DNA of 64,000 bases from Oryzisolibacter sp. LB2S (GCF_040732315.1 NZ_CP160388.1:124001-188000), one strand, 5' to 3'; positions 50,315 to 60,042 are shown, numbered from the stretch's first letter. The notes: a model not told the origin generated them from the sequence alone. Numbers and translations are program-made.

Positions 50315-52009
50315 ATGGATATCACCACGCAGATTGAGGGGCAGACTCAGGCGGCGCTGCCCCACTGGCCCAAGGGCGTGCCGCAGCATCTGCGCGTGCC
50401 GCGCGTCACGCTGGACGACTACCTCGAGGTCAATGCCCGCCGCGCGCCGGACAAGCCCGCCATCCTGTTCGGCGGCGCCACCATCAGCTACGCCCAGCTG
50501 TGGGCCCAGGTGCAGGCCCTGGCGGGCTATCTGCAGCAGCGCCTGGGCGTGCGGGTGGGCGACCGGGTGCTGCTGCAAAGTCAGAACAGTCCGCAGTTCA
50601 CCATCGCAAGCTACGCCATCTTCCGCGCCGGGGCCGTGCTGGTGCCGGTGAGCGCAATGACCACCGCGCAGGAGCTGCGCTACTACGCCGCGGACAGCGG
50701 CGCGCGCGTGGCCGTCGTGGCCCAGGAGCTGCTCGCGAGCGTCACGCCCTGCATGGACGAGGGCCTGCTCGATGCCGCCATCGTCCACGCCTACAGCGAC
50801 CTGCTGCCGCCCGAGCCCGAGGCCGGCCTGCCCGCCGTGGTGACCGCGCCGCGTGCGCCGCTGCCCGCGGGCAACTACCACGGCTTTCAGGCCGCGCTCG
50901 ATGCTGCGCTGGCGCCCGGGCCGCGCAGCGTGGGGCCGGATGACCTGGCCCTGCTGCCCTACACCTCGGGCACCACGGGCCACCCCAAGGGCTGCATGCA
51001 CACCCATGCAACGGTGCTGGCGCCGCTGGTCGCGGGCCAGATCTGGCGCGGCACCCATGCCGAGATGGTGAGCCTGGCCGTGGCGCCCATGTTCCACATG
51101 CTCGGCATGCAGGCCGGCATGAACGCACCCATGTTCACCGGCGCCACCGTGGTGGTGATGGCGCGCTGGGACGCGCTGCAGGCCGCGCGCCTGATCGAGC
51201 GCCACCGCGTCAGCGTCTGGTCGGCACCGCCCAGCATGGTCATGGACCTGTTCGCCCAGGCCGACGCGCATCGCGTCGATGTCTCCAGCCTGCTGCTGCT
51301 GGGCGGCGGCGGCGCGGCCATGCCCGAGGCCGTGGCGGCCATGCTGGCCGAGCGCTTTGGCCTGGCCTACAACGAGGCCTATGGCCTGACCGAGACCGCC
51401 GCGTTTCTGCTGGCCAACCCCGTGCACCATGGCAAGCGCCAATGCCTTGGCATGGCCACGCAGGGCGTGCATGCCATGGTGGTGGACCCCGCGACGCTGC
51501 AGGAGCTGCCCCAGGGCGAGGTGGGCGAGCTGCTGGTGAGCGGCCCCCAGGTCATGCGCGGCTACTGGCACAACGACGAGGCCGACCGCGCCGCCTTCGT
51601 CGAGCGCCATGGCCGGCGCTACCTGCGCACCGGAGACCTGGCCTGCGTGGACGCCGAGGGCTACTACTTCATGCGCGACCGCTTGAAGCGCATGATCAAC
51701 AGCAATGGCTACAAGGTCTGGCCCGCCGAGGTGGAGAACATGCTCTACGCCCATCCCGCGATTGCCGAGGCCTGCGTGATCGGCGTGACCGACGCGCGCC
51801 GTGGCGAGACCGTCAAGGCCGTGGTCGTGCGCAGGCCCGGCGCCGCCTTGAGCGAGGACGCGCTCATCGAATGGTGCCGCACGCAGATGGCGGCCTACAA
51901 GGTGCCGCGCCTGGTGCAATTCGTCGATCGGCTCCCTAAGTCCGCGACCGGCAAAATCCAGTGGCGCCAGCTGCAGGAGGCGGCGCAGAAAGAATCCATC
52001 CATGCTTGA
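50315..52009 (+). CDS. Acyl-CoA synthetase (AMP-forming) 4
   Basis: 564 residues. P-loop LLPYTSGTTGHPKGCMHTH, AYGLTETAAFLL, RTGDLACVDAEGYY, and Lys in KSATGKIQWRQLQE. The C-terminal region resembles long-chain or benzoate-like ligases. GGGAGCAGACGG precedes the ATG at 50315. It overlaps the next dehydrogenase gene by eight bases. Confidence 0.92.
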   Translation: MDITTQIEGQTQAALPHWPKGVPQHLRVPRVTLDDYLEVNARRAPDKPAILFGGATISYAQLWAQVQALAGYLQQRLGVRVGDRVLLQSQNSPQFTIASYAIFRAGAVLVPVSAMTTAQELRYYAADSGARVAVVAQELLASVTPCMDEGLLDAAIVHAYSDLLPPEPEAGLPAVVTAPRAPLPAGNYHGFQAALDAALAPGPRSVGPDDLALLPYTSGTTGHPKGCMHTHATVLAPLVAGQIWRGTHAEMVSLAVAPMFHMLGMQAGMNAPMFTGATVVVMARWDALQAARLIERHRVSVWSAPPSMVMDLFAQADAHRVDVSSLLLLGGGGAAMPEAVAAMLAERFGLAYNEAYGLTETAAFLLANPVHHGKRQCLGMATQGVHAMVVDPATLQELPQGEVGELLVSGPQVMRGYWHNDEADRAAFVERHGRRYLRTGDLACVDAEGYYFMRDRLKRMINSNGYKVWPAEVENMLYAHPAIAEACVIGVTDARRGETVKAVVVRRPGAALSEDALIEWCRTQMAAYKVPRLVQFVDRLPKSATGKIQWRQLQEAAQKESIHA

Positions 52010-52808
52010 CACATCCTTCTTCGCGGGCCGCCATGTCTTTGTCGCGGGCGGCACGAGCGGCATCAACCTCGGCATCGCCCAGGGCTTTGCGCGCGCGGGC
52101 GCCCATGTCACCGTGATCAGCCGCTCGCCCGACAAGGTGCGCCAGGCGGCCGAGGGGCTCGAGGCCCTGGGCGCGCAGGCGCTGGGCATCAGCGCCGACG
52201 TGCGCGATGCGGCGGCGGTGGAGGCCGCGCTGCGCCAGGCGCATGAGCGCTTTGGCGACATCGACGTGCTGATCTCGGGTGCGGCGGGCAACTTCATCGC
52301 GCCGGCCAGGGACTTGTCGCCCAACGGCTTCAAGACCGTGGTGGACATAGACCTGAACGGCACGTTCCACGTGCTGCGCCTGGCCTGGCCGCTCTTGAGG
52401 AAACCGGGCGCGAGCGTCATCAACATCTCGGCGCCCCAGGGCACCAACCCCATGCTCTACCAGGTGCATGCCTGCGCGGCCAAGGCCGGCATCGACATGA
52501 TGACGCGCGTGCTGGCCCTGGAATGGGGCGAGGAGGGCGTGCGCGTGAACGCCATCAGCCCCGGCCCCATCGCGGGCACCGAGGGCATGCGCCGGCTCGC
52601 GCCTTCGGCCGAGGCTCTGGCCAACGTGGTCGCCAGCGTGCCGCTGCAGCGCATGGGCACGCTCGACGACATCGCCAACATGGCGCTGTTCCTGTCCTCG
52701 CCCCAGGCCGGCTACGTGACGGGCGCCGTCATTCCCGTGGATGGGGGCTCGTCCCTGAGCGGCGGGCGCGACATGCGCGCCTCCTACGTCCCGCGCGGTG
52801 CGGGCTGA
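52002..52808 (+). CDS. Short-chain dehydrogenase resembling 2,4-dienoyl-CoA reductase
   Basis: 268 residues. FVAGGTSGINLGIAQGFARA binds the nucleotide. GAAGNFIAPARDLS and QVHACAAKAGIDMMTRVLAL, EWGEEGVRVNAISPGPIAGT follow the pattern of DECR-type SDRs, in which the usual Tyr of YxxxK is displaced; the Lys is kept. It may reduce dienoyl- or enoyl-CoA intermediates during degradation of unsaturated acids. It overlaps the synthetase gene by eight bases and is followed by an IclR gene after 29 bp. Confidence 0.87.
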   Translation: MLDTSFFAGRHVFVAGGTSGINLGIAQGFARAGAHVTVISRSPDKVRQAAEGLEALGAQALGISADVRDAAAVEAALRQAHERFGDIDVLISGAAGNFIAPARDLSPNGFKTVVDIDLNGTFHVLRLAWPLLRKPGASVINISAPQGTNPMLYQVHACAAKAGIDMMTRVLALEWGEEGVRVNAISPGPIAGTEGMRRLAPSAEALANVVASVPLQRMGTLDDIANMALFLSSPQAGYVTGAVIPVDGGSSLSGGRDMRASYVPRGAG

Positions 52809-52837
52809 GACAATCGCGGGTTTTCATCGAGGTCCAT

Positions 52838-53608
52838 GTGAATACCGAAGCCGACAGCAAGCTCGTCAGCGCCCTGGTGCGCGGCATCACCATATTGCGC
52901 TGCTTCGATCACAAGTGCACGGAGCTGAGCGCGCGCGAGCTCATGGAGCGCACCGGCCTGCCCAAGCCCACGCTGTTTCGCCTGACCGAGACCCTGTGCG
53001 AGCTCGGCCTGCTGCGCTACTCGGAGCGACTGTCCAAGTACGTGCCGGGCCTGGGCCTGCTCGAGCTGTCCTCGCCCGTGCTCACGCGCATGGCGCTGCG
53101 CCAGTTTGCGCGCCCGCTCATGCAGGCCCTCGCCGACCTGTGCGAGGGCCAGGTCCAGCTGGCCGTGGGCCACAGGCGCGAGCTGTGCCTGGTGGAACTG
53201 GCCAACGGCATGGGCAACAACGTCTACCGGCCCGAGGTCGGCGTGCGCATGTCGCTGTCGCGCACGGCCTCGGGCCGCGCCTATCTGATGGCCATGGCCG
53301 ACGACGAGCGTGCGGCCTACCTGCGCGATCTGCAGGCCAGCGACCCGCAGCGCGCCGACTGGCTCGCGCAGCGCCTGGTGGACGCGCGCGAGGACATGGC
53401 GCGCCACGGCTTTTGCCGCAGCCACGGCGACCTGCACAGCGAGATCGAATCCATCGCCATGCCCATGAGCCAGCCGCAGGACGGCGAGCTGTGGATCTTT
53501 GCGGCATCGGTGCCGGTGTTCAGCCCGCACCACAGCAAGCTCGAGGCCGACCTGGGGCCGCGCCTGCGCACCCTGGTGCGTTCGGTCGAGAGCGTGCTGG
53601 GGCTGTGA
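52838..53608 (+). CDS. IclR-family transcriptional regulator
   Basis: 256 residues from a GTG with GAGGT upstream. A winged helix (about 10-70, LVSALVRGITILRCFDHKCT, TGLPKPTLFRLTETLCELG) and an effector domain with SRTASGRAYLMAMADDERAA identify the family. As the last gene of the Bug 5 - synthetase - reductase series, it probably controls that series. Effector unknown. Confidence 0.92.
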   Translation: MNTEADSKLVSALVRGITILRCFDHKCTELSARELMERTGLPKPTLFRLTETLCELGLLRYSERLSKYVPGLGLLELSSPVLTRMALRQFARPLMQALADLCEGQVQLAVGHRRELCLVELANGMGNNVYRPEVGVRMSLSRTASGRAYLMAMADDERAAYLRDLQASDPQRADWLAQRLVDAREDMARHGFCRSHGDLHSEIESIAMPMSQPQDGELWIFAASVPVFSPHHSKLEADLGPRLRTLVRSVESVLGL

Positions 53609-53905
53609 CGCCCGTGCGCCATGCCGTCATGCCATGCCCACCCACCCGGCGATGACATGCCCGTCCACCCACCCGTCATCCCCGCGAATGCGCCCACCCA
53701 CTCACCCGACATCCCCACGAACGCCCCCGCCCCCGTCATCCCCGCGAACGCGGGGATCCACCGGCGTGACGGGTCGACGGAAGGTGCAGGACATGGATCC
53801 CCGCATGCGCGGGGATGACGGCCGGTTGGCGGCGGGTGTTCTGCCGGGCAGTGGCAGGCAAGAGGGCCGGGGCCAAGAGATGTTGCTGTTGAACAAGGAG
53901 ACTCC
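53609..53905. other. Intergenic array of repeat family C
   Basis: Several C units occur at about 53676-53821: one complete unit CGTCATCCCCGCGAACGCGG, degenerate ones in the Pro-codon-rich tract before it, and an inverted unit ATCCCCGCATGCGCGGGGAT followed by GACGG. AACAAGGAG at the end is the ribosome-binding site of the CoA transferase gene. Confidence 0.85.
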
Positions 53906-55021
53906 ATGAAGGTATTGGACAGCGTACGCGTGCTCGAAATCGGCGGCCTGGGCCCCGGGCCGTTCTGCGCCATGCATCTGGCGGACCTGGGCGCAGACGT
54001 GATCTCCGTCGTGCGCCAGGACAAGGGCAACAGTACGACCGGCAGCCTGCTCAACCGCGGCAAGCGCTCGGTGTTTGCCGACCTCAAGACCGATGAGGGG
54101 CGGCGCCTGGTGCTGGACCTCGTGCGCGACGCCGACGCGCTCATCGAGGGCATGCGCCCCGGCGTCATGGAGCGCCTGGGCCTGGGGCCCGAGGACTGCC
54201 TGGGCGTGAACCCGCGCCTGGTCTATGGCCGCATGACGGGCTGGGGCCAGAGCGGGCCGCTCGCGCCGCGCGCCGGCCATGACACCAACTACGCCGCCGT
54301 CTCGGGCGCGCTCTGGGGCTGCGGCCCGGCGGACGCGCGCCCCGTCTCGCCCTTTGCCGTGCTCGGCGACATCGGCGGCGGCGCGCTGTACCTGATGACG
54401 GGGCTGCTCTCGGGCATCGTGCAGGCGCGCGCCACGGGCCGCGGCACGGTGGTGGATGCGGCCATCGTCGACGGCGCGGCGCACATGCTGAACCTGATGC
54501 TGAGCGCACGCCAGAGCGGCCTGGTGGCCGACGCGCGTGGCCAGAGCGTGCACGACAGCGCGCCCTTCTACGACACCTATGTCTGCGCCGATGGCGGCCA
54601 TGTCACGGTGGGCGCGCTCGAACCCCAGTTCTACGCCCTGCTGCTGGTCACGCTGGGCCTGGAGGGGGACCCCGCCTTCGCCGGCGCGCAATGGGACAAG
54701 GCCGCCTGGCCGGCGCGCCGCGCGCGCCTGGCCGCGCTGTTCCTGAGCCAGCCGCGCGCGCATTGGCAGGCGCTGCTCGAGCCGACCGACGCCTGCTTCG
54801 GCGCTGTGCTCAGCCCCGTGGAGGCGGCAAATCATCCGCACATGCGCGCGCGTGGTGTCTACACGGAGCGGGACGGCGTGCTGCAGGCCGCGCCCGCACC
54901 ACGCTTCGATGGTGCGGCCTATGCGTCCGGCGACCTCTGCGCGAGCGGCGCGCACACGCAAGAGGTGCTTGAGCGCCTGCAGGGCGCCGGCGCCGTCTGG
55001 CGCCCGCGCTCAGCGCCGTAA
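53906..55021 (+). CDS. CaiB/BaiF CoA transferase, alpha-methylacyl-CoA racemase-like
   Basis: 371 residues. VRVLEIGGLGPGPFCAMHLA and VISVVRQDKGN open the family fold. RAGHDTNYAAVSGAL contains the His and VLGDIGGGALYLMTGLLSG the Asp used by alpha-methylacyl-CoA racemases. It may therefore interconvert 2-methylacyl-CoA stereoisomers before beta-oxidation, as for branched or steroid side chains; a CoA-transfer role is the alternative. It overlaps the convergent MFS gene by 12 bases. Confidence 0.88.
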   Translation: MKVLDSVRVLEIGGLGPGPFCAMHLADLGADVISVVRQDKGNSTTGSLLNRGKRSVFADLKTDEGRRLVLDLVRDADALIEGMRPGVMERLGLGPEDCLGVNPRLVYGRMTGWGQSGPLAPRAGHDTNYAAVSGALWGCGPADARPVSPFAVLGDIGGGALYLMTGLLSGIVQARATGRGTVVDAAIVDGAAHMLNLMLSARQSGLVADARGQSVHDSAPFYDTYVCADGGHVTVGALEPQFYALLLVTLGLEGDPAFAGAQWDKAAWPARRARLAALFLSQPRAHWQALLEPTDACFGAVLSPVEAANHPHMRARGVYTERDGVLQAAPAPRFDGAAYASGDLCASGAHTQEVLERLQGAGAVWRPRSAP

Positions 55022-56251
55022 CAGCGGCGACGCCGGCAGAAAGCGAAACGCCAGCGAGGCCAGCGCCACCCAGGCGGCAATCGCGAGCAGCACCGCGCGA
55101 TAGGGCTCCTGGCCCTGGCCCGTGGCCCAGGCCGCGACCGCGCCCGTGGCGGCCTGCATCAGCGCCACGCCCAGAAACATGGCCATGGTGTAGAGCGAGA
55201 GCGCGCGTCCCGTCTGGCTGGCCGGGTAGGAGGCGCGCACATCGGTGTACTGCAGCACGCCAAAGCCCCAGAGCAGGCCCATGGCAATCATCAGCGCCAC
55301 GCTCGCGCCCGCATGCGGCAGCAGCGCCAGCACGGCGAACAGCGCGGCCATGAGCAGCGAGAGGTTGGCCACCCAGGCGCGCCGGCGCAGCGGCCCCGGG
55401 TCCATGCGGCCGAACACGCCGGGCGCGAACAGCGAGATCACCGACAGCACCAGGGCCACGTTGCCGCTGTCGACCAGCGTGAACTGAAAGCGCCCCATGA
55501 GCAGCGGCCCAAGCCACAGACCGCGCAGCGACAGAAACGCCGCGTAGCACGACATGCCCAGCACCAGAATGCCCCAGGTGTGGGGCAGGGTGAGCAGCAT
55601 GGCCAGGCCGCGCAGCGACTCGCCCCAGCCCTCGCGCGCGCGCTCGGTTGGACTGTCAGGTGCGCCGGGCTCGTGGACCAGCGCGAGGATGATGAGCCAG
55701 GACAGGGCGCTCATCACCGCCAGAATGCCAAAGCCCGTGCGCCAGCCCCAGTGCTGCACCACCCAGGCCAACGGCGTGCCCGTGAACATCAGCCCCAGGC
55801 CGCCCAGGCCCAGGCTCAGACCCGAGTAGAAGGCAAAGCGCTCGCCGGGGAAATGGCGCGAGATGAACACCGTGCAGGCCAGAAACGCGGGCGAGCAGCC
55901 CACGCCTATGAGCACCTGGCCCAGCATCAGCCAGCCATGGCTGGGCGCCAGCGCCGACAGCGCGGCGCCCGCGATGGCCAGGGGCGCCGCGGCCAGCACC
56001 GTGCGGCGCAGGCCATAGCGGTCCATGGCGATGCCCATGAGCAGCTGGGCCACGCCGAACGACAGACCGAACAGCCCCGCGAATGCGCCCAGCGCCTGGG
56101 CCGAAAGGCCGAAATCCTGCTGCAGCCCCTGGGCCACGATGGCCGTGACGGTGCGGTAGGCCTGGCTCAGCGCAAAGCCCGACAGCAGGGCCAGCAGCAT
56201 GAGCCACAGCGGGTGGGTGGGTGATGAAGAGGTGGGCGATGGGGTCGACAC
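55010..56251 (-). CDS. MFS transporter
   Basis: About 413 residues with 12 helices. Motif A appears as GIAMDRYGLRRTVL after helix 2, and RHFPGERFAFYSGLSLG between helices 4 and 5. The start is uncertain: the GTG at 56251 (VSTPSPTSSS) gives a normal length but lacks a clear ribosome-binding site. The frame stays open far upstream only because of GC-rich sequence. Probably imports or exports an organic acid. Confidence 0.85.
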   Translation of the reverse strand: MSTPSPTSSSPTHPLWLMLLALLSGFALSQAYRTVTAIVAQGLQQDFGLSAQALGAFAGLFGLSFGVAQLLMGIAMDRYGLRRTVLAAAPLAIAGAALSALAPSHGWLMLGQVLIGVGCSPAFLACTVFISRHFPGERFAFYSGLSLGLGGLGLMFTGTPLAWVVQHWGWRTGFGILAVMSALSWLIILALVHEPGAPDSPTERAREGWGESLRGLAMLLTLPHTWGILVLGMSCYAAFLSLRGLWLGPLLMGRFQFTLVDSGNVALVLSVISLFAPGVFGRMDPGPLRRRAWVANLSLLMAALFAVLALLPHAGASVALMIAMGLLWGFGVLQYTDVRASYPASQTGRALSLYTMAMFLGVALMQAATGAVAAWATGQGQEPYRAVLLAIAAWVALASLAFRFLPASPLLRR

Positions 56252-56313
56252 GGAGGCTTGCGACGGCGGTGGGAGGGCGCAGGAGGTGACCCCGCGGGCC
56301 TGCTCCTGCAGGG

Positions 56314-57189
56314 CTATTGTCCGCGGGTGCGCGCCTGCGCGCGCGCATGGCGCGCCAGCGTCTGGCGCGCCTGGGCCAGCACGGGCGCGTCCACCATGCG
56401 GCCGTCGAGCACGCAGACGCCGCCGCCCGCCTGCTGCAGCGCCTGCTGCACGCGCAGCGCCTGGGCCACGGCGGCCGCGTTGGGGTCGAAGGCTGCGTGC
56501 AGCACCGCTACCTGGGCCGGGTGTATGCACAGCTTGCCGCCAAAGCCCATGCGGCGCGCGCGCGCGGCGTCCTGGGCCATGCGCGCGGGGTCTTGCGTGT
56601 CCACGGTCACACCGTCGATGGGCGCGGCCACGCCCGCGCGGCGCGAGGCCAGCACCAGGGCCATGCGCATGGGCAGCAGCTCGGCCTCGTCCGCGTCGCA
56701 GGCCATGCCGGCATCGACCTGGAAATCGAGGTGGCCAAAGGCCAGGCGCGCCACCTGGGGCGCGGCGGCCAGCGCATCGACGGCGGCCAGCCCCGCGACG
56801 GACTCGACCAGCGGCAGCAGCGCCGCGCCGGGCCCCGCGGCCCGCGCCACGGCCTGCAGCGCCTCTATGCGCTCGGCCTTGGGGCTCACGGCGCCGGCCA
56901 GGCCCAGTGCCGTGAGCCGCGAAAGTGCCTGCAGGTCGTCGGCAAACCAGGGCGTGCCCTCGGCATTGATGCGCACCAGCAGGCGTGCGCGTTCGGCGTC
57001 AGCGAGCTGAGCCACTGCCTCCAGCAGTGCGGCGCGCGCGCCGTCCTTGTCGGCCGGCGCCACGGCGTCCTCCCAGTCGGCGATGACCATGTCGGCGCCG
57101 CTGGCCAGGGCCTTGGGGATGCGCTCGGGCTGGGTGGCGGGGACGAACAGGAAGGAGCAGGCCTGGGCGAGGGTATCGAGCGCCGTCAT
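56314..57189 (-). CDS. CitE-like / HpcH-HpaI family lyase
   Basis: 291 residues, TIM-barrel. SFLFVPATQPERIPKALASG, MVIADWEDAV (Glu-Asp pair), RINAEGTPW and FGHLDFQVDAG identify the CitE/malyl-CoA lyase group; GFGGKLCIHPAQV binds CoA. It probably cleaves or hydrolyses a beta-hydroxyacyl-CoA of citramalyl- or malyl-type. Its ATG overlaps the stop of the MmgE/PrpD gene (ATGA). Confidence 0.9.
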   Translation of the reverse strand: MTALDTLAQACSFLFVPATQPERIPKALASGADMVIADWEDAVAPADKDGARAALLEAVAQLADAERARLLVRINAEGTPWFADDLQALSRLTALGLAGAVSPKAERIEALQAVARAAGPGAALLPLVESVAGLAAVDALAAAPQVARLAFGHLDFQVDAGMACDADEAELLPMRMALVLASRRAGVAAPIDGVTVDTQDPARMAQDAARARRMGFGGKLCIHPAQVAVLHAAFDPNAAAVAQALRVQQALQQAGGGVCVLDGRMVDAPVLAQARQTLARHARAQARTRGQ

Positions 57190-58562
57190 GCCGCATCCCC
57201 GGCCAGCAGCGCTCCCACGCGCGGCCACTGAGCCACCTGCCACAGGCCGGTGACGGCGGCCTGGGCACTGGCCACATCGACCGCACCGCCGTAGGCGGCC
57301 AGGCGCAGGGCCTTGGCCGTGATTTCCTCGCGCGCGAGGGTGTTGCCCGGGTCGCCCTTGGGTTCATCGACGCGGCCGTGCAGCACGCGGCCATCCGCGG
57401 TCTGCACGGTGACCTTGCCGATCCAGCGCTGCGGGTAGGCGGCGTCCACCTCGGGGTCCAGCACCATGGTGACCTTCTCGCGCAGCGCGACGGTGGCAGG
57501 CGCCAGGAAATCGGCGTCGAATTCGGTGAGGCCCGCGTGGCCAAAGCGCGCGGCCAGGGCCAGCACCGTGCCCATGCTGAATTTGCTCTGGTGCACCGTG
57601 GTCGGCGCCGTCACCGGGCCCAGCACGTCGATGGCGCCCTGGTGCACATGGCAGGTGACCTGGGCGATGTCTTCGATGCGCACGCCGTGCTGCTGCATGA
57701 CCTGCAGGAGCGCATCGGCGGCCGGGTGGGTGTGGCGGCATGAGGCGTGCCATTTGAACGAGGTCTCGGCCGTGGCCCAGCGGGTGCCAAGGCCCTCGGT
57801 GAGTTTGGCGGGGTTGGCGTCCTGCGACATGCCGGCCGCCATGCCCTGGGGGCCGGTGAAGATGTCCTGCGCGCCGGTGAAGCCGTCCTGGGCGAGGTAG
57901 GCCGCCATCAGGCCCGCGGCCGCGGCGTGGGCCGTGTGCAGCTGCTTGCTGTCGGCGGCGCTGCGCAAGAACTCCCACAGGCCCGCCGACTGCGTGCCGG
58001 CCGAGCCAAACGCGTGCTGCATCTGCGCGGGCGTGAGCCGGAGCAGCCGCCCCACGGCCGCGGCCGCGGCCAGCGTGCCCGCCGTGGCCGTGGTGTGGAA
58101 GATGCGGTAGTGGCTGCGGCCCAGAAATTCGCCCACGCGGATGCCGACCTCGTAGCCCGCGACGCAGGCGGCCATGAGATCGGCGCCGCTCGCGCCCGTA
58201 GCCTGCGCCACGGCCAGGGCCGGCGGAAAGACCACGGCCGCGGGGTGGAACACCGAGCCGTTGTGCACATCGTCCTGCTCGGCAAAGTGGCTGGCCGCGG
58301 CGTTGGCCAGCGCGGCCATCATGGGCGAGCTGCTTGCGCCCTGGGCGATGACCTCGCTGGGCCCCTGCTGCGGTCCCTGAGACAGCGCAAAGCGCGTGAT
58401 GCTCACCACGGGCCGCGCCCTGCAGCCCGCGAGCACCGAGCCGAACCAGTCGACCCACAGGTCAACGGCGCGGCGCTGCACGGGCTCGGGGATGTTGCTC
58501 CACTGCAGCGTGGCGGCGAATTGGGCCAGGGGATGGATGGTGGCTTGGGGTTCTTGCTTCAT
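57186..58562 (-). CDS. MmgE/PrpD family protein
   Basis: 458 residues. SNIPEPVQRRAVDLWVDWFG, the helical core with AEQDDVHNGSVFHPAAVVFP, and KWHASCRHTHPAADALLQVM are typical of 2-methylcitrate dehydratase and aconitate decarboxylase relatives. The Asp-Asp and His residues of the active site are present. With the CitE-like lyase (4-bp overlap) it may dehydrate or rehydrate a branched dicarboxylate. No prpB or prpC nearby, so not the standard methylcitrate cycle. Confidence 0.9.
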   Translation of the reverse strand: MKQEPQATIHPLAQFAATLQWSNIPEPVQRRAVDLWVDWFGSVLAGCRARPVVSITRFALSQGPQQGPSEVIAQGASSSPMMAALANAAASHFAEQDDVHNGSVFHPAAVVFPPALAVAQATGASGADLMAACVAGYEVGIRVGEFLGRSHYRIFHTTATAGTLAAAAAVGRLLRLTPAQMQHAFGSAGTQSAGLWEFLRSAADSKQLHTAHAAAAGLMAAYLAQDGFTGAQDIFTGPQGMAAGMSQDANPAKLTEGLGTRWATAETSFKWHASCRHTHPAADALLQVMQQHGVRIEDIAQVTCHVHQGAIDVLGPVTAPTTVHQSKFSMGTVLALAARFGHAGLTEFDADFLAPATVALREKVTMVLDPEVDAAYPQRWIGKVTVQTADGRVLHGRVDEPKGDPGNTLAREEITAKALRLAAYGGAVDVASAQAAVTGLWQVAQWPRVGALLAGDAA

Positions 58563-58605
58563 GGGGGCTCCGGGGCGGGATCAAAGGCTTGTGGGCTGTT
58601 GCTCC

Positions 58606-58710
58606 CTCGCCCCCTTTGGGGGAGAGGGCGGGGGTGAGGGGGCCAGGGTGGCGTATGCAGCGGGGGCCACCACCCTCACCCCTGCCCTCTCCCGCCAGCG
58701 GGAGAGGGAG
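58606..58710. repeat. GC-rich repeat family B, copy 2
   Basis: CCCTCGCCCCCTTTGGGGGA, GAGGGCGGGGGTGAGGGGGC, a 30-bp centre, then the mirrored GCCCTCTCCCGCCAGCGGGA and GAGGGAG. The right part is read as the C-terminus of the adjacent CoA transferase. Confidence 0.9.
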
Positions 58711-59878
58711 TGTTGGCCAGCGCGGCGATCTGCTCGGCCGTCCAGCCCAGCTCGGCCAGGATGGCGGCGTTGTGCTGGCCCACGGCGGGCACGGCATCCA
58801 TGCGGTAGTCGAACGCGCTGCTGACGCCCGGCGGCAGCAGGGCCGGGATGCGGCCCACGGGGGTATCCACCTCGCGCCAGCGCTCGCGTGCCTTGAGCTG
58901 CGGGTGCGCCCACAGCCCCGACATGTCGTTCACGCGGGCGTTGGCAATGCCTGCCGCGTCCAGGCGCTCGACCACCTGGGCGGCGGAAAGGCCCGAGAAC
59001 TCCTGCAGGATCAGCGCTTGCAGCTCGGTGCGGTGCGCATTGCGCTCGGCGTTGGAGCAAAAGCGCGCATCGCTCGCCACCTCGGGGCGCCGCAGCACCT
59101 GCTCGCAAAAGGCCTGCCATTCGCGCTCGTTCTGCAGGCCCAGCATGACGGTGCCGCCGTCGCCCGCGGCAAACGGGCCATAAGGGTAGATGCTGGCGTG
59201 CGATGCGCCCGTGCGCGGCGGCGGCGGCGCGCCATCGAAGGCGTAGTACATCGGGTAACCCATCCACTCGCCCATGGCCTCGAGCATGGAGACGTCGATA
59301 TGGCTGCCTTCTCCCGTCCTGCCGCGCAGCAGCAGGGCCGACAGGATGTTGGTGTAGGCATACATGCCGGCGGCGATGTCGGCGACCGAGATGCCGGACT
59401 TGGACGGCGTCTCGGGCGTGCCGGTGACCGACAGAAACCCTGCCTCGCTCTGGATCAGCAGGTCATAGGCCTTCTTGTCGCGGTACGGGCCGTCGGCGCC
59501 ATAGCCGCTGATGTCGCAGACGATGAGCCTGGGGTTGTGGCCTTTGAGGGCCTCGTACGACAGCCCCATGCGCGCGGCCGCGCCGGGCGCGAGGTTTTGC
59601 ACCAGCACGTCGGCGGTCTTGAGGAGCTGCAAGAGCGCGGCGCGGGCCTCGGGTTGCTTGACGTCCAGCGCCAGGCTTTCCTTGTTGCGGTTGAGCCAGG
59701 TGAAGTGCGACGACTGGCCGCGCACGCGCTGGTCGTAGCCGCGCGCGAAGTCGCCGCCGCCGGGGCGCTCGACCTTGATCACGCGCGCGCCCAGGTCGGC
59801 GAGCTGGCGCGTGGCAAAGGGCGCGGCGACCGCGTGTTCCAGGGAGATGACGGTGATGCCGTCGAGGGGGCGAGTCAT
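58676..59878 (-). CDS. CaiB/BaiF family CoA transferase
   Basis: 400 residues. ITVISLEHAVAAPFATRQLA and VIKVERPGGGDFARGYD open the fold; GISVADIAAGMYAYTNIL carries the catalytic Asp of class III CoA transferases. It would move CoA from a donor such as succinyl-CoA to the pathway acid. The last 12 residues (NTPSPAGGRGQG) come from repeat B, which also supplies the stop. Same strand as the acyl-CoA dehydrogenase 164 bp upstream. Confidence 0.9.
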   Translation of the reverse strand: MTRPLDGITVISLEHAVAAPFATRQLADLGARVIKVERPGGGDFARGYDQRVRGQSSHFTWLNRNKESLALDVKQPEARAALLQLLKTADVLVQNLAPGAAARMGLSYEALKGHNPRLIVCDISGYGADGPYRDKKAYDLLIQSEAGFLSVTGTPETPSKSGISVADIAAGMYAYTNILSALLLRGRTGEGSHIDVSMLEAMGEWMGYPMYYAFDGAPPPPRTGASHASIYPYGPFAAGDGGTVMLGLQNEREWQAFCEQVLRRPEVASDARFCSNAERNAHRTELQALILQEFSGLSAAQVVERLDAAGIANARVNDMSGLWAHPQLKARERWREVDTPVGRIPALLPPGVSSAFDYRMDAVPAVGQHNAAILAELGWTAEQIAALANTPSPAGGRGQG

Positions 59879-59921
59879 GAACAGGGCTCCGGTGCAATAT
59901 CAAAAGCAGGATTGGTTGGCT

Positions 59922-60034
59922 GTTTCTCCCTCGCCCCCTTCGGGGGAGAGGGCAGGGGTGAGGGGGCTGAGCCGTGCATGAATGTTGGCTGCCACCCTCA
60001 CCCCAGCCCTCTCCCGCCAGCGGGAGAGGGAGTG
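59922..60034. repeat. GC-rich repeat family B, copy 3
   Basis: CTCGCCCCCTTCGGGGGAGA, GGGCAGGGGTGAGGGGG, a 30-bp centre, then CACCCTCACCCCAGCCCTCT and CCCGCCAGCGGGAGAGGG. Nearly the same as copy 2. It lies between the acyl-CoA dehydrogenase and CoA transferase genes. Confidence 0.92.
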
Positions 60035-60042
60035 AACGGCCG

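Noticed and set aside
57186..58562. A 2-methylcitrate cycle operon (prpBCD)
   Set aside because: The family fits PrpD, but no methylcitrate synthase or methylisocitrate lyase is adjacent; its partner is a CitE-like lyase.
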